Shown: piece by piece, positions 54,808-63,470 of the stretch
Numbering within the stretch: position 1 is the stretch's first letter
How the letters are laid out: every line of letters begins with the position of its first letter
From: Sinorhizobium sp. 8-89
GTDB taxonomy: Bacteria; Pseudomonadota; Alphaproteobacteria; Rhizobiales; Rhizobiaceae
DNA length: 63,470 bases
Direction of reading: 5' to 3'
Assembly: GCF_030124325.1 (NCBI RefSeq)
Contig: NZ_JASKLR010000029.1
Span: forward strand, 1 to 63,470
Translations under genes and position numbers: made by a program
Notes under the pieces: model-generated
Database searches by the model: none
Told to the model about the DNA's origin: nothing
What the model saw: the letters and a program-made list of their open reading frames with translations, nothing else

Positions 54808-55709
54808 TTCGCCCCCCAGTACTTGTCGATGTAGCGCTGCATTTCGGTGCGCATGAAGGTGCAGCTCTGGTCTGCCTTGTCCTCCCAGGCGAAGACGCAT
54901 GCGGTCATGATGCCGTCGAAGCCCACTTCCGCCAGCGTGCCGAAGAATTCGTCCCAGGGCACCTCGCCCTGACCGATGTTAAGGTGCTGGTGTACCCGGG
55001 CGTTGGTGCCCGGCGGATTGAGGATATATCTCAGACCAGAGCTGGCCTTGTGGTTGAACGTGTCACCGACATGGACATGGGCAAGGACGTCCCTGGCCTC
55101 GCGCAGCATCGCCTTGGTGTCGTCGCCGAAATAGAAGGTGTGGGGCGCGCAGTAGAGGAACTTGACGTTCTTCGAATTGACCGTGCGGATGATGTCGAGC
55201 GCCGGCTGCAGTGTCTCGCACCAGTCTTCCGGGTGCGGCTCGACGTGGAGCATGATCCCCTCACGCTCGAAGACCGGCACGAGCTCTTCCATCGACCGCC
55301 ACCAGGCGTCTTCGCAGGCCTCGATCATCGAGCCGGTATGGCAGCAGTAGCAGGAACCCTTGTCCGGGTGTGGACCGCGGCCGAACTCCGAGTTCATCGT
55401 GTCGACGCCCAGTTCGACGCAGATCTCGATGGCCCGCTTCCAATGTTTCACCGCGGCCTGGCGCTCGGCCTCGTCATTGGAGGCCCAGCGATACATCGGC
55501 AGCAGCGAGGCGATGCCGACATCGGCATCGGAAAGCGCTTTCTTGAAGCTTTTGATCCGCTCGGGAAAGACGCGTGGCGCCTTGAACCATTCGAGGAAAT
55601 CGCCGCGCGGCGATAGTTCGATCCAGTCGTAGCCGAGTTCCTTTACCTTCCTGGGCAACGCCTCGAGCGAGAGATGCCGATGCATGAACGGGTCGAGTGC
55701 GATTTTCAT
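54804..55709 (-). CDS. Sugar phosphate isomerase/epimerase (TIM barrel)
   Basis: The 301-residue protein belongs to the xylose-isomerase-like TIM-barrel family: [20 protein letters not shown], then [15 protein letters not shown] (metal Glu), [11 protein letters not shown] (Glu/His) and [11 protein letters not shown] (His-x-Asp). The metal-binding Glu/His/Asp set appears complete. Such enzymes act in inositol and rare-sugar catabolism, consistent with the dehydrogenase that overlaps its stop. Confidence 0.8.
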   Translation of the reverse strand: MKIALDPFMHRHLSLEALPRKVKELGYDWIELSPRGDFLEWFKAPRVFPERIKSFKKALSDADVGIASLLPMYRWASNDEAERQAAVKHWKRAIEICVELGVDTMNSEFGRGPHPDKGSCYCCHTGSMIEACEDAWWRSMEELVPVFEREGIMLHVEPHPEDWCETLQPALDIIRTVNSKNVKFLYCAPHTFYFGDDTKAMLREARDVLAHVHVGDTFNHKASSGLRYILNPPGTNARVHQHLNIGQGEVPWDEFFGTLAEVGFDGIMTACVFAWEDKADQSCTFMRTEMQRYIDKYWGAK

Positions 55710-55815
55710 TGTGACCTCCAGATTCCGGACGCAGTTTTCCCTTTTCCGGCGGCGGCCTTTTCGGCGCCTCCGGAGCTGTGCGTGTTGCGCAATTCGTTTG
55801 TGATGCCGTCAGCGA

Positions 55816-56035
55816 TTACTGGGCTGGCGGCGGTGGCTGACCCTCGTGCGAATCCATGTAAGTCTCGATTTGAGCCTCCAGATCAGCCATGGTTTCCCCG
55901 CCCGCCATCAGATCTCTCCTCACGGGTCTTCTCCCCCCTGCGGAAATCGGCAGCGATGGCTCCACGGATGAGCACGGCGAAGTGATCACCCACCGTCATG
56001 GCGTGCATGACCTGGTGGGTGATGAAGATCACTGC
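55816..56035 (-). pseudogene. C-terminal remnant of a sugar ABC transporter ATPase
   Basis: The reverse strand reads AVIFITHQVMHAMTVGDHFA then VLIRGAIAADFRRGEKTREE, the end of ribose-type ABC ATPases including the switch His. After a one-base shift it continues DLMAGGETMADLEAQIETYM to a stop at 55816. The Walker A and ABC signature regions are missing. It is joined directly to a permease start, showing an internal deletion. Confidence 0.7.
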
Positions 56036-56235
56036 CAGGCGGCGACGTTGAGCCAGCTCGCATAGCCGGCAGGGGACAGAAAAGCCTGGCCGCCCACCAG
56101 GGCGAAGAAGACGAACACCGCGATCAAGCCCAGGAGCGAGCCCGCTTCAGGGCGACGGGAAAGCTGGCCGATGGTCGCTTTGATATTCTGGTCACCTGAA
56201 GGGACCGAGGAGACATGGACACTTGTCGTGTTCAT
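56036..56235 (-). pseudogene. N-terminal remnant of a sugar ABC transporter permease
   Basis: Starting MNTTSVHVSSVPSGDQNIK, it contains the first transmembrane helix (GLIAVFVFFALVGGQAFLS) and the conserved ASWLNVAA of ribose/inositol-type permeases. It then runs into the ATPase remnant and stops. All later helices are gone. The intact order would have been binding protein, permease, ATPase. Confidence 0.7.
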
Positions 56236-56342
56236 TTTATTACCACCAACGAAGCGGTATGACCGCTGACGGCCACCGCTATTGGAAAACTGGAAGCAGC
56301 CTGCCTCAAGCGACAGGCAGCTTCACGACGTTCAGCCGAGGC

Positions 56343-57317
56343 TCAGCGGGCACCCGCCTGCACACCCGCTAAGGTGGCGTCGACGTTCTCCTTGTCGATC
56401 ACGCCGGGACCGGTCAGAATTTCCCGGGTCGGCACGGTGAGGCCGAAGTTGACGTTGCCATTCAGGATCGAGACCGCCAGATAGCCCTGCAGGTAACCCT
56501 GCTGGTCGATCGCGCAAAGCTGGGTGCCGCTCTTGATGTTGTTCAGGATTGTTTCGTCCATGTTCATGCCGCAGACGTGCACCTGACCCTGCTTGCCGGC
56601 CTGCGTCACCCCGTTGACCGCCGAGTTGGTGTCGACGTTGCCGATAGCAAACACGGCTTTGATGTCCGGGTTTTGCAGCAGGTGCGCCTTCAAGGCCTGC
56701 GCCACGGCCGTCGCCGAGCCGAAGGAGGTTGCCGGCAGCGGCAAGGACGAGCCGACGCCACCACCCTCGGTCACCCCGTCGATCATGCCCTTGCAGAAGG
56801 CTTCGATGTTCGCCGCGCCGGGCAAGGTGTTGAGGCAGACCGCGTTCTTCAGGTCATGCTTGGCGAAATAGGTCCCCGCAGCCTTGCCGGACAGATAATC
56901 GTTGGAACCGACATAGTTCATCGCGCCCAGGCGATCGGCAGCTTCAATGCCCCCGGCATTATAGATGACCAGCGGAATTTTTGCGTCGACAACCGCTTTG
57001 AAGGCGGGGTCCATGGCTTCTGGCACCCAGTCAGGGCCAACGATGGCATCCGCGCCCTGGTCGATGGCCTGACGGATCAGTTCCGCCGCGTCGACACCAA
57101 GGTTGTCGTAGTTCTGCGGTCCGAGCCAAGTTACCTTACCGCCCTGCGCCTCCACCACCTTGCCTGCATCCTCGGCGCCACGCTTCACGATCGACCAGAA
57201 TGGGTCATCCGGCTTGCCGCCCACAACGAAGATGTTGGCGGCCATAACGGCCGTTGCAGTGCATGTGATGATGGCGGCAGCCGACACAGTTGCCGCCAGA
57301 CGGCGAAATTTAGTCAT
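56343..57317 (-). CDS. Sugar ABC transporter substrate-binding protein
   Basis: The 324-residue protein has a clear signal peptide (MTKFRRLAATVSAAAIITCT ... VMA) and a periplasmic-binding fold of the ribose/inositol class: VVGGKPDDPFWSIVKRGAED, DAIVGPDWVPEAMD and AVFAIGNVDTNSAVNGV. It would bind a sugar or polyol in the periplasm. The permease and ATPase that should follow are deleted, so transport by this system is lost unless another system takes over. Confidence 0.85.
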   Translation of the reverse strand: MTKFRRLAATVSAAAIITCTATAVMAANIFVVGGKPDDPFWSIVKRGAEDAGKVVEAQGGKVTWLGPQNYDNLGVDAAELIRQAIDQGADAIVGPDWVPEAMDPAFKAVVDAKIPLVIYNAGGIEAADRLGAMNYVGSNDYLSGKAAGTYFAKHDLKNAVCLNTLPGAANIEAFCKGMIDGVTEGGGVGSSLPLPATSFGSATAVAQALKAHLLQNPDIKAVFAIGNVDTNSAVNGVTQAGKQGQVHVCGMNMDETILNNIKSGTQLCAIDQQGYLQGYLAVSILNGNVNFGLTVPTREILTGPGVIDKENVDATLAGVQAGAR

Positions 57318-57415
57318 CTCAATCTCCTCGTCCGCCTCCCTGGCATGACCGTGAGGAGAAACATATCGGTTGCTTGAAATTTCAGAAATGGCAAATCATA
57401 CTAGAATTGCAAAAA

Positions 57416-57444
57416 GTATCATGCAGTGTCATTCACAATGATAC
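57416..57444. promoter_or_regulatory. Palindromic operator between LacI regulator and ABC genes
   Basis: GTATCAT (57416-57422) and ATGATAC (57438-57444) form a perfect 7-bp inverted repeat, with an inner gtg/cac pair. It lies in the 154-base divergent gap, 28 bases upstream of the LacI-type gene, where it could control both directions. Confidence 0.5.
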
Positions 57445-57471
57445 AATCATCGCCGGGAGAGGGAGAACATC

Positions 57472-58506
57472 ATGCGTCGGCCGACCATTGCCGATCTTGC
57501 CAAGGAGGCGGACGTCTCCATCTCAACGGTCAACAGGATCCTTACCGGTACCGCTTCGGTTAAAGGTACCACGGTGCAGCTCGTCCAGGCTGCCGCGGAG
57601 CGCATCGGCTTTTACGGCGTCGGCGCAATCGAGGACCGGCTGCGCAAGTCCGTGCCAAAATATCGGCTTGGCTTTCTGCTGCAGCAATCCAGCCGGGAGC
57701 TGTACCAGCTCTTCGGCAAGAAGATCGTCGAGGCGTGCCGCGCAAGGCGTGATGAGGTCGTCGATCCGGTGATCGATTTCGTGGATCTTTTAACGCCTGA
57801 GAATATCGCAGGTCGATTGAAGGCCCTTGGTGAAGCCTGTGACGCCGTCGCCGTAATCGCCGCAGATCATCCCGTCATCGCACAGGCCATCCGCGAACTG
57901 CACGACCACCGCAAGCCGGTCACCGCATATATTACCGATCAATCAGCCCGGGAAAGAGCCGCTTACGTTGGGGCCGATAATTGGAAAATGGGGCGGACGG
58001 CGGCATGGCTTATCGGGCACATGACGCCCGAGCCGGGGCGGATTGCTGTATTCATCGGCAACCACCGCTACCAGTGTCAGGACGTCGCCGATGCAAGCTT
58101 CCGCTCCTATATGCGGGAACACGCGCCGCATTTGACCATTGAGGACAGCCGCCCCACTCACGAGGAGCCGAATGAGGCCTACCGGATGGTCAAGGAACTG
58201 TTGGCAACAACGGATGACCTGTCGGGCATCCTGATCGTTGGGGGCGGTATCTCCGGGGTCTTGCGGGCGCTCCGGGAAGTTCCTCAAGAGCGGCGCCGAA
58301 GCATCCGTCTCGTATGCAGGGACATTGGTCCGGATACGCGAAAAGGCCTGTCAGAGGGGATGATTACCGCAGCTCTCTGTCATCCGTTGGAACAGACTTC
58401 TGCGGTTCTGGTGCAGACGATGATCGAGACGATCACGCAGGGTCCGCTGAGCAGCACGATTCAGCGCACCATTGCCTTCGAAATCGTAACCCCCGAGAAC
58501 ATGTGA
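57472..58506 (+). CDS. LacI-family transcriptional regulator
   Basis: The 344-residue protein starts with the LacI HTH (TIADLAKEADVSISTVNRIL, residues 5-24) and has the periplasmic-binding-like effector domain (VAVIAADHPVI; YVGADNWKMGRTAAWLIGHM; GILIVGGGISGVLRAL). It faces the substrate-binding protein across a palindrome and probably represses the sugar/polyol genes until the ligand appears. Confidence 0.88.
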   Translation: MRRPTIADLAKEADVSISTVNRILTGTASVKGTTVQLVQAAAERIGFYGVGAIEDRLRKSVPKYRLGFLLQQSSRELYQLFGKKIVEACRARRDEVVDPVIDFVDLLTPENIAGRLKALGEACDAVAVIAADHPVIAQAIRELHDHRKPVTAYITDQSARERAAYVGADNWKMGRTAAWLIGHMTPEPGRIAVFIGNHRYQCQDVADASFRSYMREHAPHLTIEDSRPTHEEPNEAYRMVKELLATTDDLSGILIVGGGISGVLRALREVPQERRRSIRLVCRDIGPDTRKGLSEGMITAALCHPLEQTSAVLVQTMIETITQGPLSSTIQRTIAFEIVTPENM

Positions 58507-58559
58507 GATTCCCGTAGGGTGCACCTGACACGATTGCGAAGTTAGCTGGCCGCAAAGCT

Positions 58560-58797
58560 CGGCCACCTTTCTGGCCGGCAGAAGTTGACCTCGCGTACTG
58601 GTCGAATGGCGATCAGTTCGGCCTAGAAGGCTGGCGCGCCGCTGATTACTCGCCCGGCCGCATCATCGAATACGCCGAGCCCGAATTGAAGTGCTGGATG
58701 CCGATGCCGTCGGCCAATCCCAATCGCGCCTCTATGCCCTCGCCCTGGGAAGGCGATGACGACCAAGAACTTCACGGGTCAGGGATTAAGAATGCGC
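58560..58797 (+). pseudogene. C-terminal fragment of a conserved short protein
   Basis: The frame reads FGLEGWRAADYSPGRIIEYA then KCWMPMPSANPNRAS and PWEGDDDQELHGSGI. This looks like the end of a small conserved rhizobial protein of unknown function (recalled pattern, not verified). There is no start codon with a ribosome-binding site, and the usual stop after GSGI is missing, so it is probably a remnant. Confidence 0.3.
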
Positions 58798-59431
58798 CGC
58801 CATGTTGCGAAGATGGTACGCAGCGAGCGACAAAGGCTCGAGCAGACGCTCGCCGAGCAGGTGCGCCGGCGGTTGGCAGAAGATCGATTCGACGAACTTC
58901 AACTGCTCGGTCGCATCGTATTTCCCGGACGCTATGGAGCGACAATCGAAGGCCGAGTTCTGCGGGATCGCCTCGGTTGCAACGGTCCGCGGATGGCGAA
59001 GGCGCTGGCCCGACTGGTCGAGGAAAACGCGGTTCGACAGGGCGCAGACGGCCTGCTAGGAGGATTGCACGAGATCCGGTCCGCCTACCTCGATGACGCC
59101 ACGCGCGCCTACCTAGACGAATCGACCTCCGAGTCGGTTACAGAGGCTGCCTGGATTGTCAGTGCTCCGGCGCTTCCTAGCTTCGTTGCGCGGGTTTTGC
59201 GCGCCCATGGCAGGCCAAATGGTGATGGCATGTTTTCAGAGGCTGGAGCGCGAATTCGTCGGCCCGCCACCGGAAGTGTCTCTGGCCCTCGAATTCGGTT
59301 GCACAACGAAGAGCCACCTCACCGACCTAGCGGAGCAGTTCACTGGCTTGAAGATTGCCCTCATGGAGCACGTACTTGGTATAGAGGAGTGGAACGACCT
59401 TGCCGGTAGTGTGGAAGAATACACTGGTTGA
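58756..59431 (+). pseudogene. Hypothetical protein, probably frameshifted
   Basis: From about 58792 the translation looks natural for some 125 residues: SERQRLEQTLAEQVRRRLAE, then LLGRIVFPGRYGATIEGRVL and a winged-helix-like MAKALARLVEENAVRQG. After about 59190 this frame becomes Arg/Pro-rich. The frame two bases over continues more naturally (CFQRLEREFVGPPPEVSLAL) to a stop at 59431. One indel would join them. No family assigned. Confidence 0.35.
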
Positions 59432-59705
59432 TGTTGTCTTTCTCCGGCAGCTTTAATGGCATGTCGCCGAGCTCTGCATGGCCGTGGTGAATACAGTGAC
59501 CAGCGACTGTGATGGGGAATACCGATTTCCCGGATCGTCCTGAGCTGGAATGCCGGTCTGGCCGTTACTAACAGTAGGCCGGAGCCAGTTCGCCCCCGAG
59601 ATTGAAGACTCCAATCCACTAGGTTACGGACTGGCACTGATTAATCTAGATTGATATTACAAGTTGTGAAAAGTCGTTTTCTGTTTTTGCTACACCGAGG
59701 CATTC

Positions 59706-60371
59706 ATGTCAGTTCTGGATATTCCGCTGCGCAAGGTCCTGCAATTATTCTATGCAGCTCAGTCCGTGCGGCGTTCGATTTTGAAAGAAGATATTCGACT
59801 CGACCGTAGAAAAGAAGAAGGCGGAAACAGAAGCAAAGGCGGTGATTTCTATCAACCTTTTTGGTCCGATGTAAAGAAGCACATCGCCGGCGACGCAGAC
59901 CTTTCGGAAATGACCGATGATCGCATACGGTCAAACAAGAATTTTACGCGGCTATACCCACTTCTTAAAGACGGGGTAATCGAGTTGCTTGGCGCGAAGC
60001 TGCGTTGGTCAAATGAACCTGTCCAAATCGTGCCGAAGAGTGTTCACGGGAATCTTCAATTTGGGGATGTTGGGGGCATCATTCGCATACGGGACGCCCT
60101 ACATGCCCATGTTAGAGGCGAGTACACACGTGTTGTGTATCCCTATTTCAGCGAGGATCCCGCGCTTCCTGATGAGGGGGGTAGATTAGGGCTGTGGGCG
60201 ATGCAGCAAGCTCTGCCCGAACCTGATCCAAATGACATGCGAATTATCGACATTCTTCGTCGAACATTTTTCTCGCCTCAAACCACTCCATTAAGAGGAA
60301 ATGAAGAGCTGGTGTTCCGAGAATACTACTCCTCCTTAATCACCGAATGGGAACGTCTGAAACTTGAGTGA
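59706..60371 (+). CDS. Hypothetical protein
   Basis: The 221-residue soluble protein (MSVLDIPLRKVLQLFYAAQS; KNFTRLYPLLKDGVIELLG; ELVFREYYSSLITEWERLKL) has no motif I recognise. Base composition is lower in G+C than in the metabolic genes, in line with recent acquisition. It is followed after 115 bases by the HEPN-like remnant. Confidence 0.5.
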   Translation: MSVLDIPLRKVLQLFYAAQSVRRSILKEDIRLDRRKEEGGNRSKGGDFYQPFWSDVKKHIAGDADLSEMTDDRIRSNKNFTRLYPLLKDGVIELLGAKLRWSNEPVQIVPKSVHGNLQFGDVGGIIRIRDALHAHVRGEYTRVVYPYFSEDPALPDEGGRLGLWAMQQALPEPDPNDMRIIDILRRTFFSPQTTPLRGNEELVFREYYSSLITEWERLKLE

Positions 60372-60486
60372 CAGCCTACCATCCTTCTTTGAACTCAAGC
60401 TAATGCCTCGACAAGCTTACGAAGTCGAAGCAATCAGGCCGGGCCAATGACGACCTCAAAACCCGACGGCATCGAATAGCAGAATT

Positions 60487-61009
60487 ATGGAGACAACATC
60501 TCGCATTATCGAAATGCCCGAGCCACTCGGACTGTATGCGGGCCAACTTTTCGCCCGCGGTGAAGAGTATCTTGAAGCGTTTCGCCGCCTTTCCGAGCAT
60601 GATGGTCAGATGATGCATGCCAAGTATTTTATGATGGCTCATGCATTCGAGGTGCTGCTGAAGTCTTTTCTGGCCGCACGTGGCGTCAGCAAGAAGGAGC
60701 TGCAGCATAGGCAGCTTGGCCACAACATAGAGAATATCTACGGGAAGTGCCTAGCGTTGGGCATTCCTTCCATCGCAAACATCGAAGTATTTGCACGCGA
60801 AATAACCGAAAAGAATCGAGACTTCGATTTTCGATACCCCAGCAACTACAATTTGTAGGCTGCCGTTACCAAGGCTGTGCTTGGAGGTACTCGACCCTCT
60901 TGTCGATGCGTTGCGTCCGCTGATCACGAGCGCCAGCACTCAGGCGCAGATCCAGTGGGCAAGCGATACGAGACACCTTAGGGGACACAAAATCCGCTGG
61001 TCAGATTGA
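60487..61009 (+). pseudogene. HEPN-like helical protein, frameshifted
   Basis: The first 123 residues are helical and recall HEPN-type or MC8-like proteins: GRHR-free core AKYFMMAHAFEVLLKSFLAA, then LGHNIENIYGKCLALG. The frame stops at 60858. A natural continuation lies one frame over (PRLCLEVLDPLVDALRPLI ... GHKIRWSD) to a stop at 61009, so one indel near 60855 split the gene. HEPN proteins often act as RNases in conflict systems; the RX4-6H motif was not found, so that role is uncertain. Confidence 0.4.
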
Positions 61010-61176
61010 GACTCCTGAATACTCACAAATCTGAGGGCGGCTTCGAGCCCGCTGGTTGGACACCGCCTCTCAGTAAGGCAGCGGGAGACATTCTCCATTT
61101 TTGGCCGCAAACCTCCCGCTTGACATCTTCTAGGGACGATCGCACAAAAATGCTCGGAGCGATTGAAGGAAATGTC

Positions 61177-61782
61177 ATGGGACTTTTCGATTGGCTGTTT
61201 GGCAAGAAGTCAGATGTCCGGAAATACTATGCGCACTGGCAGACCTCGGATCGAGGCAATCCCATGATACTATACGGTGGCCAGCGGTTAACCGTCTTTC
61301 CCTCCGACGGCGGCTGGAAGTACTGCATTGCCAAAGGGGAAAATGATGATGATCCATACTTCTCAGACCCATATCGGTCGGAGGAGCACGCCAAGAATGA
61401 AGCGCTCGCCCACGCAGCAGGCAGTCCGAGGCAGCATAACACGCTTTCGGATGACGCCCGCGCCATCACCAGATCTCGGTGGGAAGCGGTGCTTGTTGAG
61501 AAGGCTAGCAAATACGATCAGATTTCCGACGCCCTATCGTTGGCGGCCAATGTCACCGATCTGCGAAAGCTAGAACGTAAGGTCCGAAGCGAGGTGAAAA
61601 TCTCGTCCTGGCACATCAGCGAATGCTACCGAGTGGGCATAGAACAACAACTCCTCGATCAAGCCGAAGCGCTCGCACCGAAGTTTGAGGCTCTTGCCGG
61701 CGCTATAGAATCCCGCATCGCGGAGCTTAAAGGTCGATCACATTCAAAAACTAGAAAGAGGCAGGCAAATGACGACCGCTGA
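61177..61782 (+). CDS. Hypothetical protein
   Basis: ATG 61177 (MGLFDWLFGKKSD, after gaagga) gives 201 residues; earlier in-frame codons lack a site. The N-terminus is amphipathic, as in small membrane-associated proteins. A compact beta-rich part (GNPMILYGGQRLTVFPSDGG) and a long helical tail (LRKLERKVRSEVKISSWHIS) with a basic end (SKTRKRQAND) follow. Function unknown. Confidence 0.5.
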   Translation: MGLFDWLFGKKSDVRKYYAHWQTSDRGNPMILYGGQRLTVFPSDGGWKYCIAKGENDDDPYFSDPYRSEEHAKNEALAHAAGSPRQHNTLSDDARAITRSRWEAVLVEKASKYDQISDALSLAANVTDLRKLERKVRSEVKISSWHISECYRVGIEQQLLDQAEALAPKFEALAGAIESRIAELKGRSHSKTRKRQANDDR

Positions 61783-61886
61783 CTGGGCTGCCTGTTAATC
61801 TATGCGACAAGCTAAGGAGAAAAAGCATTTCCGAAGCCTGAAGCACCGCCAAAACCTAAGTCCAAATCTGCTGAAGAGTGTGAACA

Positions 61887-63197
61887 ATGGCCAGCCAGCA
61901 AGAACTTTTGGCGTTCCTAACCTATCCCAACGAGACGCTTTCCAACGAATATAAAAGCTGGCTGGACCTGAGTGGAAACAAAGGCAAGGCAACGCTCGCT
62001 AAAGCTGCTATCGCGCTCGCGAACCACGGTGGCGGCACCATCGTCATGGGCATGCGAGGAGAAGGCGAGGAAAAGCTCGAATCTCTTCCTCGACCCACTG
62101 AGATACCACGATACTCGACCGATACCGTCAACTCGGCCATCAACCGGTATGCCGATCCAAAAATGCACTTTGATGTCAGTTTCGAGGCCCATCCTGAAAC
62201 CGGCATTGAACATGCCTTCATTCATGTCCCGCCCTCGACCGTGCCGGTGATGTGCACGCGGCTCGAAGAGAAAGTCATCCAGCAAAACCGCGTCTATATC
62301 CGCAAAGCAGGCCCGAAAAGCGAGGAGCCGACCACGGCAGAGGAATGGCGGACGCTGTTCAATCGTTGCATCCAGGCTGGCCGCGAAAGCATGTTGGATT
62401 CCATCCGCACCATCCTGCAGGGCCATACGGTCACCTCTACCGCGCCCGCCACTGACTTACTCAAGGAATTCACGGCGGAATCTTTCGAACGATGGAAATC
62501 ACTGGTGGGCAATCTGCCGGTCGACGCAGGCGCCCGTCTGGCCAACGGACACTATCAACTGTCCTTCGAATTCATCGGTGTGCCGGAAAGCTCGCTGAAG
62601 CGGATGATGGACCGGCTGCGCGAGGCCGACCAAATACAGCTCACCGGCTGGGGGCCATTCGTCAACATCGGACGCTCGCCGATTGGCCCTCATCCGGTGG
62701 ACAACGTCATTGAAGCGTGGTTGGGTTATGAGAACGAAGGGCGCTATGGCGATCATCATGCCGACTTCTGGCGCGTCGATCCCCGTGGCCTGCTGTATGA
62801 AATACGCGGCTTTGAGGAAGATTTCACCGAAAAGGCAAAACCAGCAACGGCGTTTGACGCCACCATGCCCATATGGAGAGTTGGTGAGACGATGCTGTAT
62901 GTCGCACGGCTAGCCAGAACCTATGAGGGCGATGCGGGAATCAGGATGCGGGCTGAATACACCGGTCTCAAAGGCCGGCAAATAGCCTCCATTTTTGACA
63001 GGATGTATGCCATCCGACGTGGAACAAGCATGAGCGACCGGAAAGTGCTCGAAATGCAAGTCACCGCCACACAAATTGAAGATAACCTCGCTGAAATCTT
63101 ACAAAGCTTCCTGTTACCGCTCTACGAGCAATTCGATTTCAGCACCGTGTCAATTGACGTGGTCAATGCCGAGCTGCGGCGACTGCAAAAGAAGTAG
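61887..63197 (+). CDS. AlbA_2/Schlafen-type putative DNA/RNA-binding protein
   Basis: The 436-residue protein starts with an AlbA_2 domain: ETLSNEYKSWLDL, then AKAAIALANHGGGTIVMGM (residues about 16-60), the N-E-x-K ... N-x-G-G-G pattern of the family. The rest contains HAFIHVPPSTVPV and a helical C-terminus (IEDNLAEILQSFLLPLYEQF). The family is related to Schlafen nuclease domains and is often found in defence islands. It is flanked downstream by an IS630 end. Confidence 0.7.
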   Translation: MASQQELLAFLTYPNETLSNEYKSWLDLSGNKGKATLAKAAIALANHGGGTIVMGMRGEGEEKLESLPRPTEIPRYSTDTVNSAINRYADPKMHFDVSFEAHPETGIEHAFIHVPPSTVPVMCTRLEEKVIQQNRVYIRKAGPKSEEPTTAEEWRTLFNRCIQAGRESMLDSIRTILQGHTVTSTAPATDLLKEFTAESFERWKSLVGNLPVDAGARLANGHYQLSFEFIGVPESSLKRMMDRLREADQIQLTGWGPFVNIGRSPIGPHPVDNVIEAWLGYENEGRYGDHHADFWRVDPRGLLYEIRGFEEDFTEKAKPATAFDATMPIWRVGETMLYVARLARTYEGDAGIRMRAEYTGLKGRQIASIFDRMYAIRRGTSMSDRKVLEMQVTATQIEDNLAEILQSFLLPLYEQFDFSTVSIDVVNAELRRLQKK

Positions 63198-63423
63198 ACC
63201 CGCGCCAATGCGGCGCTGTCGTTGTTGGCGAAAGAAAAATTGTACCTGTTGGCACAGCATAAATGCGAAGCCCAATTCGTCTTCAAGATGCCTGCGGCGG
63301 CATCGCCAGCGCTCGGCCCGTAACCGCCTCAGGCAGACAAACTAAAGCACGTCGCGGTTTTTAGGATTCAGGATTCCCAAATCGGATTGGCTGTGATTCC
63401 CTGCCTTCGACGGGAGGGACACG

Positions 63424-63470
63424 ATGGGCAAATCACATCCGATTGCGTTGCGCGGCCGAGTCATTGCCTT
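63424..63470 (+). mobile_element. IS630-family transposase, start only (cut by window end)
   Basis: The sequence MGKSHPIALRGRVIAF, starting at ATG 63424 after gggagg, is the usual N-terminus of IS630-type transposases in rhizobia. The window ends 16 codons later, so integrity cannot be judged. Confidence 0.7.

Noticed and set aside
1..63470. CRISPR array or tandem repeats
   Set aside because: No regularly spaced direct repeats were seen anywhere in the window.

Overview
The window looks like an accessory region of an alphaproteobacterium of the Rhizobiales, most likely a genomic island or a stretch of megaplasmid. The evidence is the high G+C coding style, rhizobial-type conserved proteins (an SH3 protein with a Cys-rich tail, a ClpP-like/PAN lipid-anchor-free secreted protein), and the IS110, IS91, IS21 and IS630 elements. 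There are no rRNA genes, intact tRNAs, ribosomal proteins, CRISPR arrays or replication/transfer genes. Roughly a dozen loci are truncated, frameshifted or fused, so the region is turning over actively. All names below come from reading motifs by eye; no database search was run.

Layout. 1-1.3 kb: broken IlvD/EDD dehydratase. 1.8-4.1 kb: three tightly coupled genes (TIGR04255-type protein, HTH protein, protein with a VLTQTCD motif), a candidate conflict module. 4.4-4.9 kb: IS110 transposase remnant. 5.1-11.2 kb: a tight five-gene operon: VOC protein, glycyl-radical enzyme, DyP-type haem peroxidase, cytidine deaminase, HAD-like hydrolase. No activating radical-SAM enzyme is present. 11.2-20.2 kb: a mirrored cluster with a PLD-family protein at each end and, between them, a papain-like peptidase/alpha-beta hydrolase fusion, a CYTH-like protein, a DUF2278-lamin-tail protein and a small membrane protein. 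20.4-24 kb: membrane protein plus three nuclease-like genes. 24-29.3 kb: envelope proteins, a tRNA-like half, a ModA-like binding protein, a chimeric pseudogene and an integrase pseudogene.

29.3-41.1 kb: phenylpropanoid (ferulate/coniferyl) catabolism. A sigma-54 activator of the XylR type faces an aldehyde dehydrogenase and a coniferyl-alcohol dehydrogenase behind a clear -24/-12 promoter. A MarR regulator faces vanillin dehydrogenase, feruloyl-CoA hydratase/lyase and feruloyl-CoA synthetase across a two-site palindromic operator. The aromatic-acid MFS transporter and the feruloyl esterase/tannase of the same cluster are pseudogenes.

41-52.6 kb: PiT transporter fragment, TIR-domain protein, IS91-type element with its tyrosine recombinase, then an unusual nucleotide module (HD phosphohydrolase of the YfdR type; P-loop kinase fused to an adenylosuccinate-synthetase domain carrying Ser where PurA has its catalytic Asp, as in phage PurZ; DUF7002 protein; PEP/pyruvate-binding-like protein), followed by an AbiEi/AbiEii toxin-antitoxin pair. 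52.7-53.6 kb: dead IS21. 53.8-58.5 kb: sugar/polyol catabolic locus with a LacI regulator and an ABC transporter destroyed by an internal deletion. 58.5-63.5 kb: degraded and hypothetical genes, an AlbA_2/Schlafen-type protein and the start of an IS630 transposase.

The two best candidates for undescribed biology are the glycyl-radical enzyme/DyP operon and the PurZ-like nucleotide module; the PLD/peptidase/DUF2278 cluster is third.
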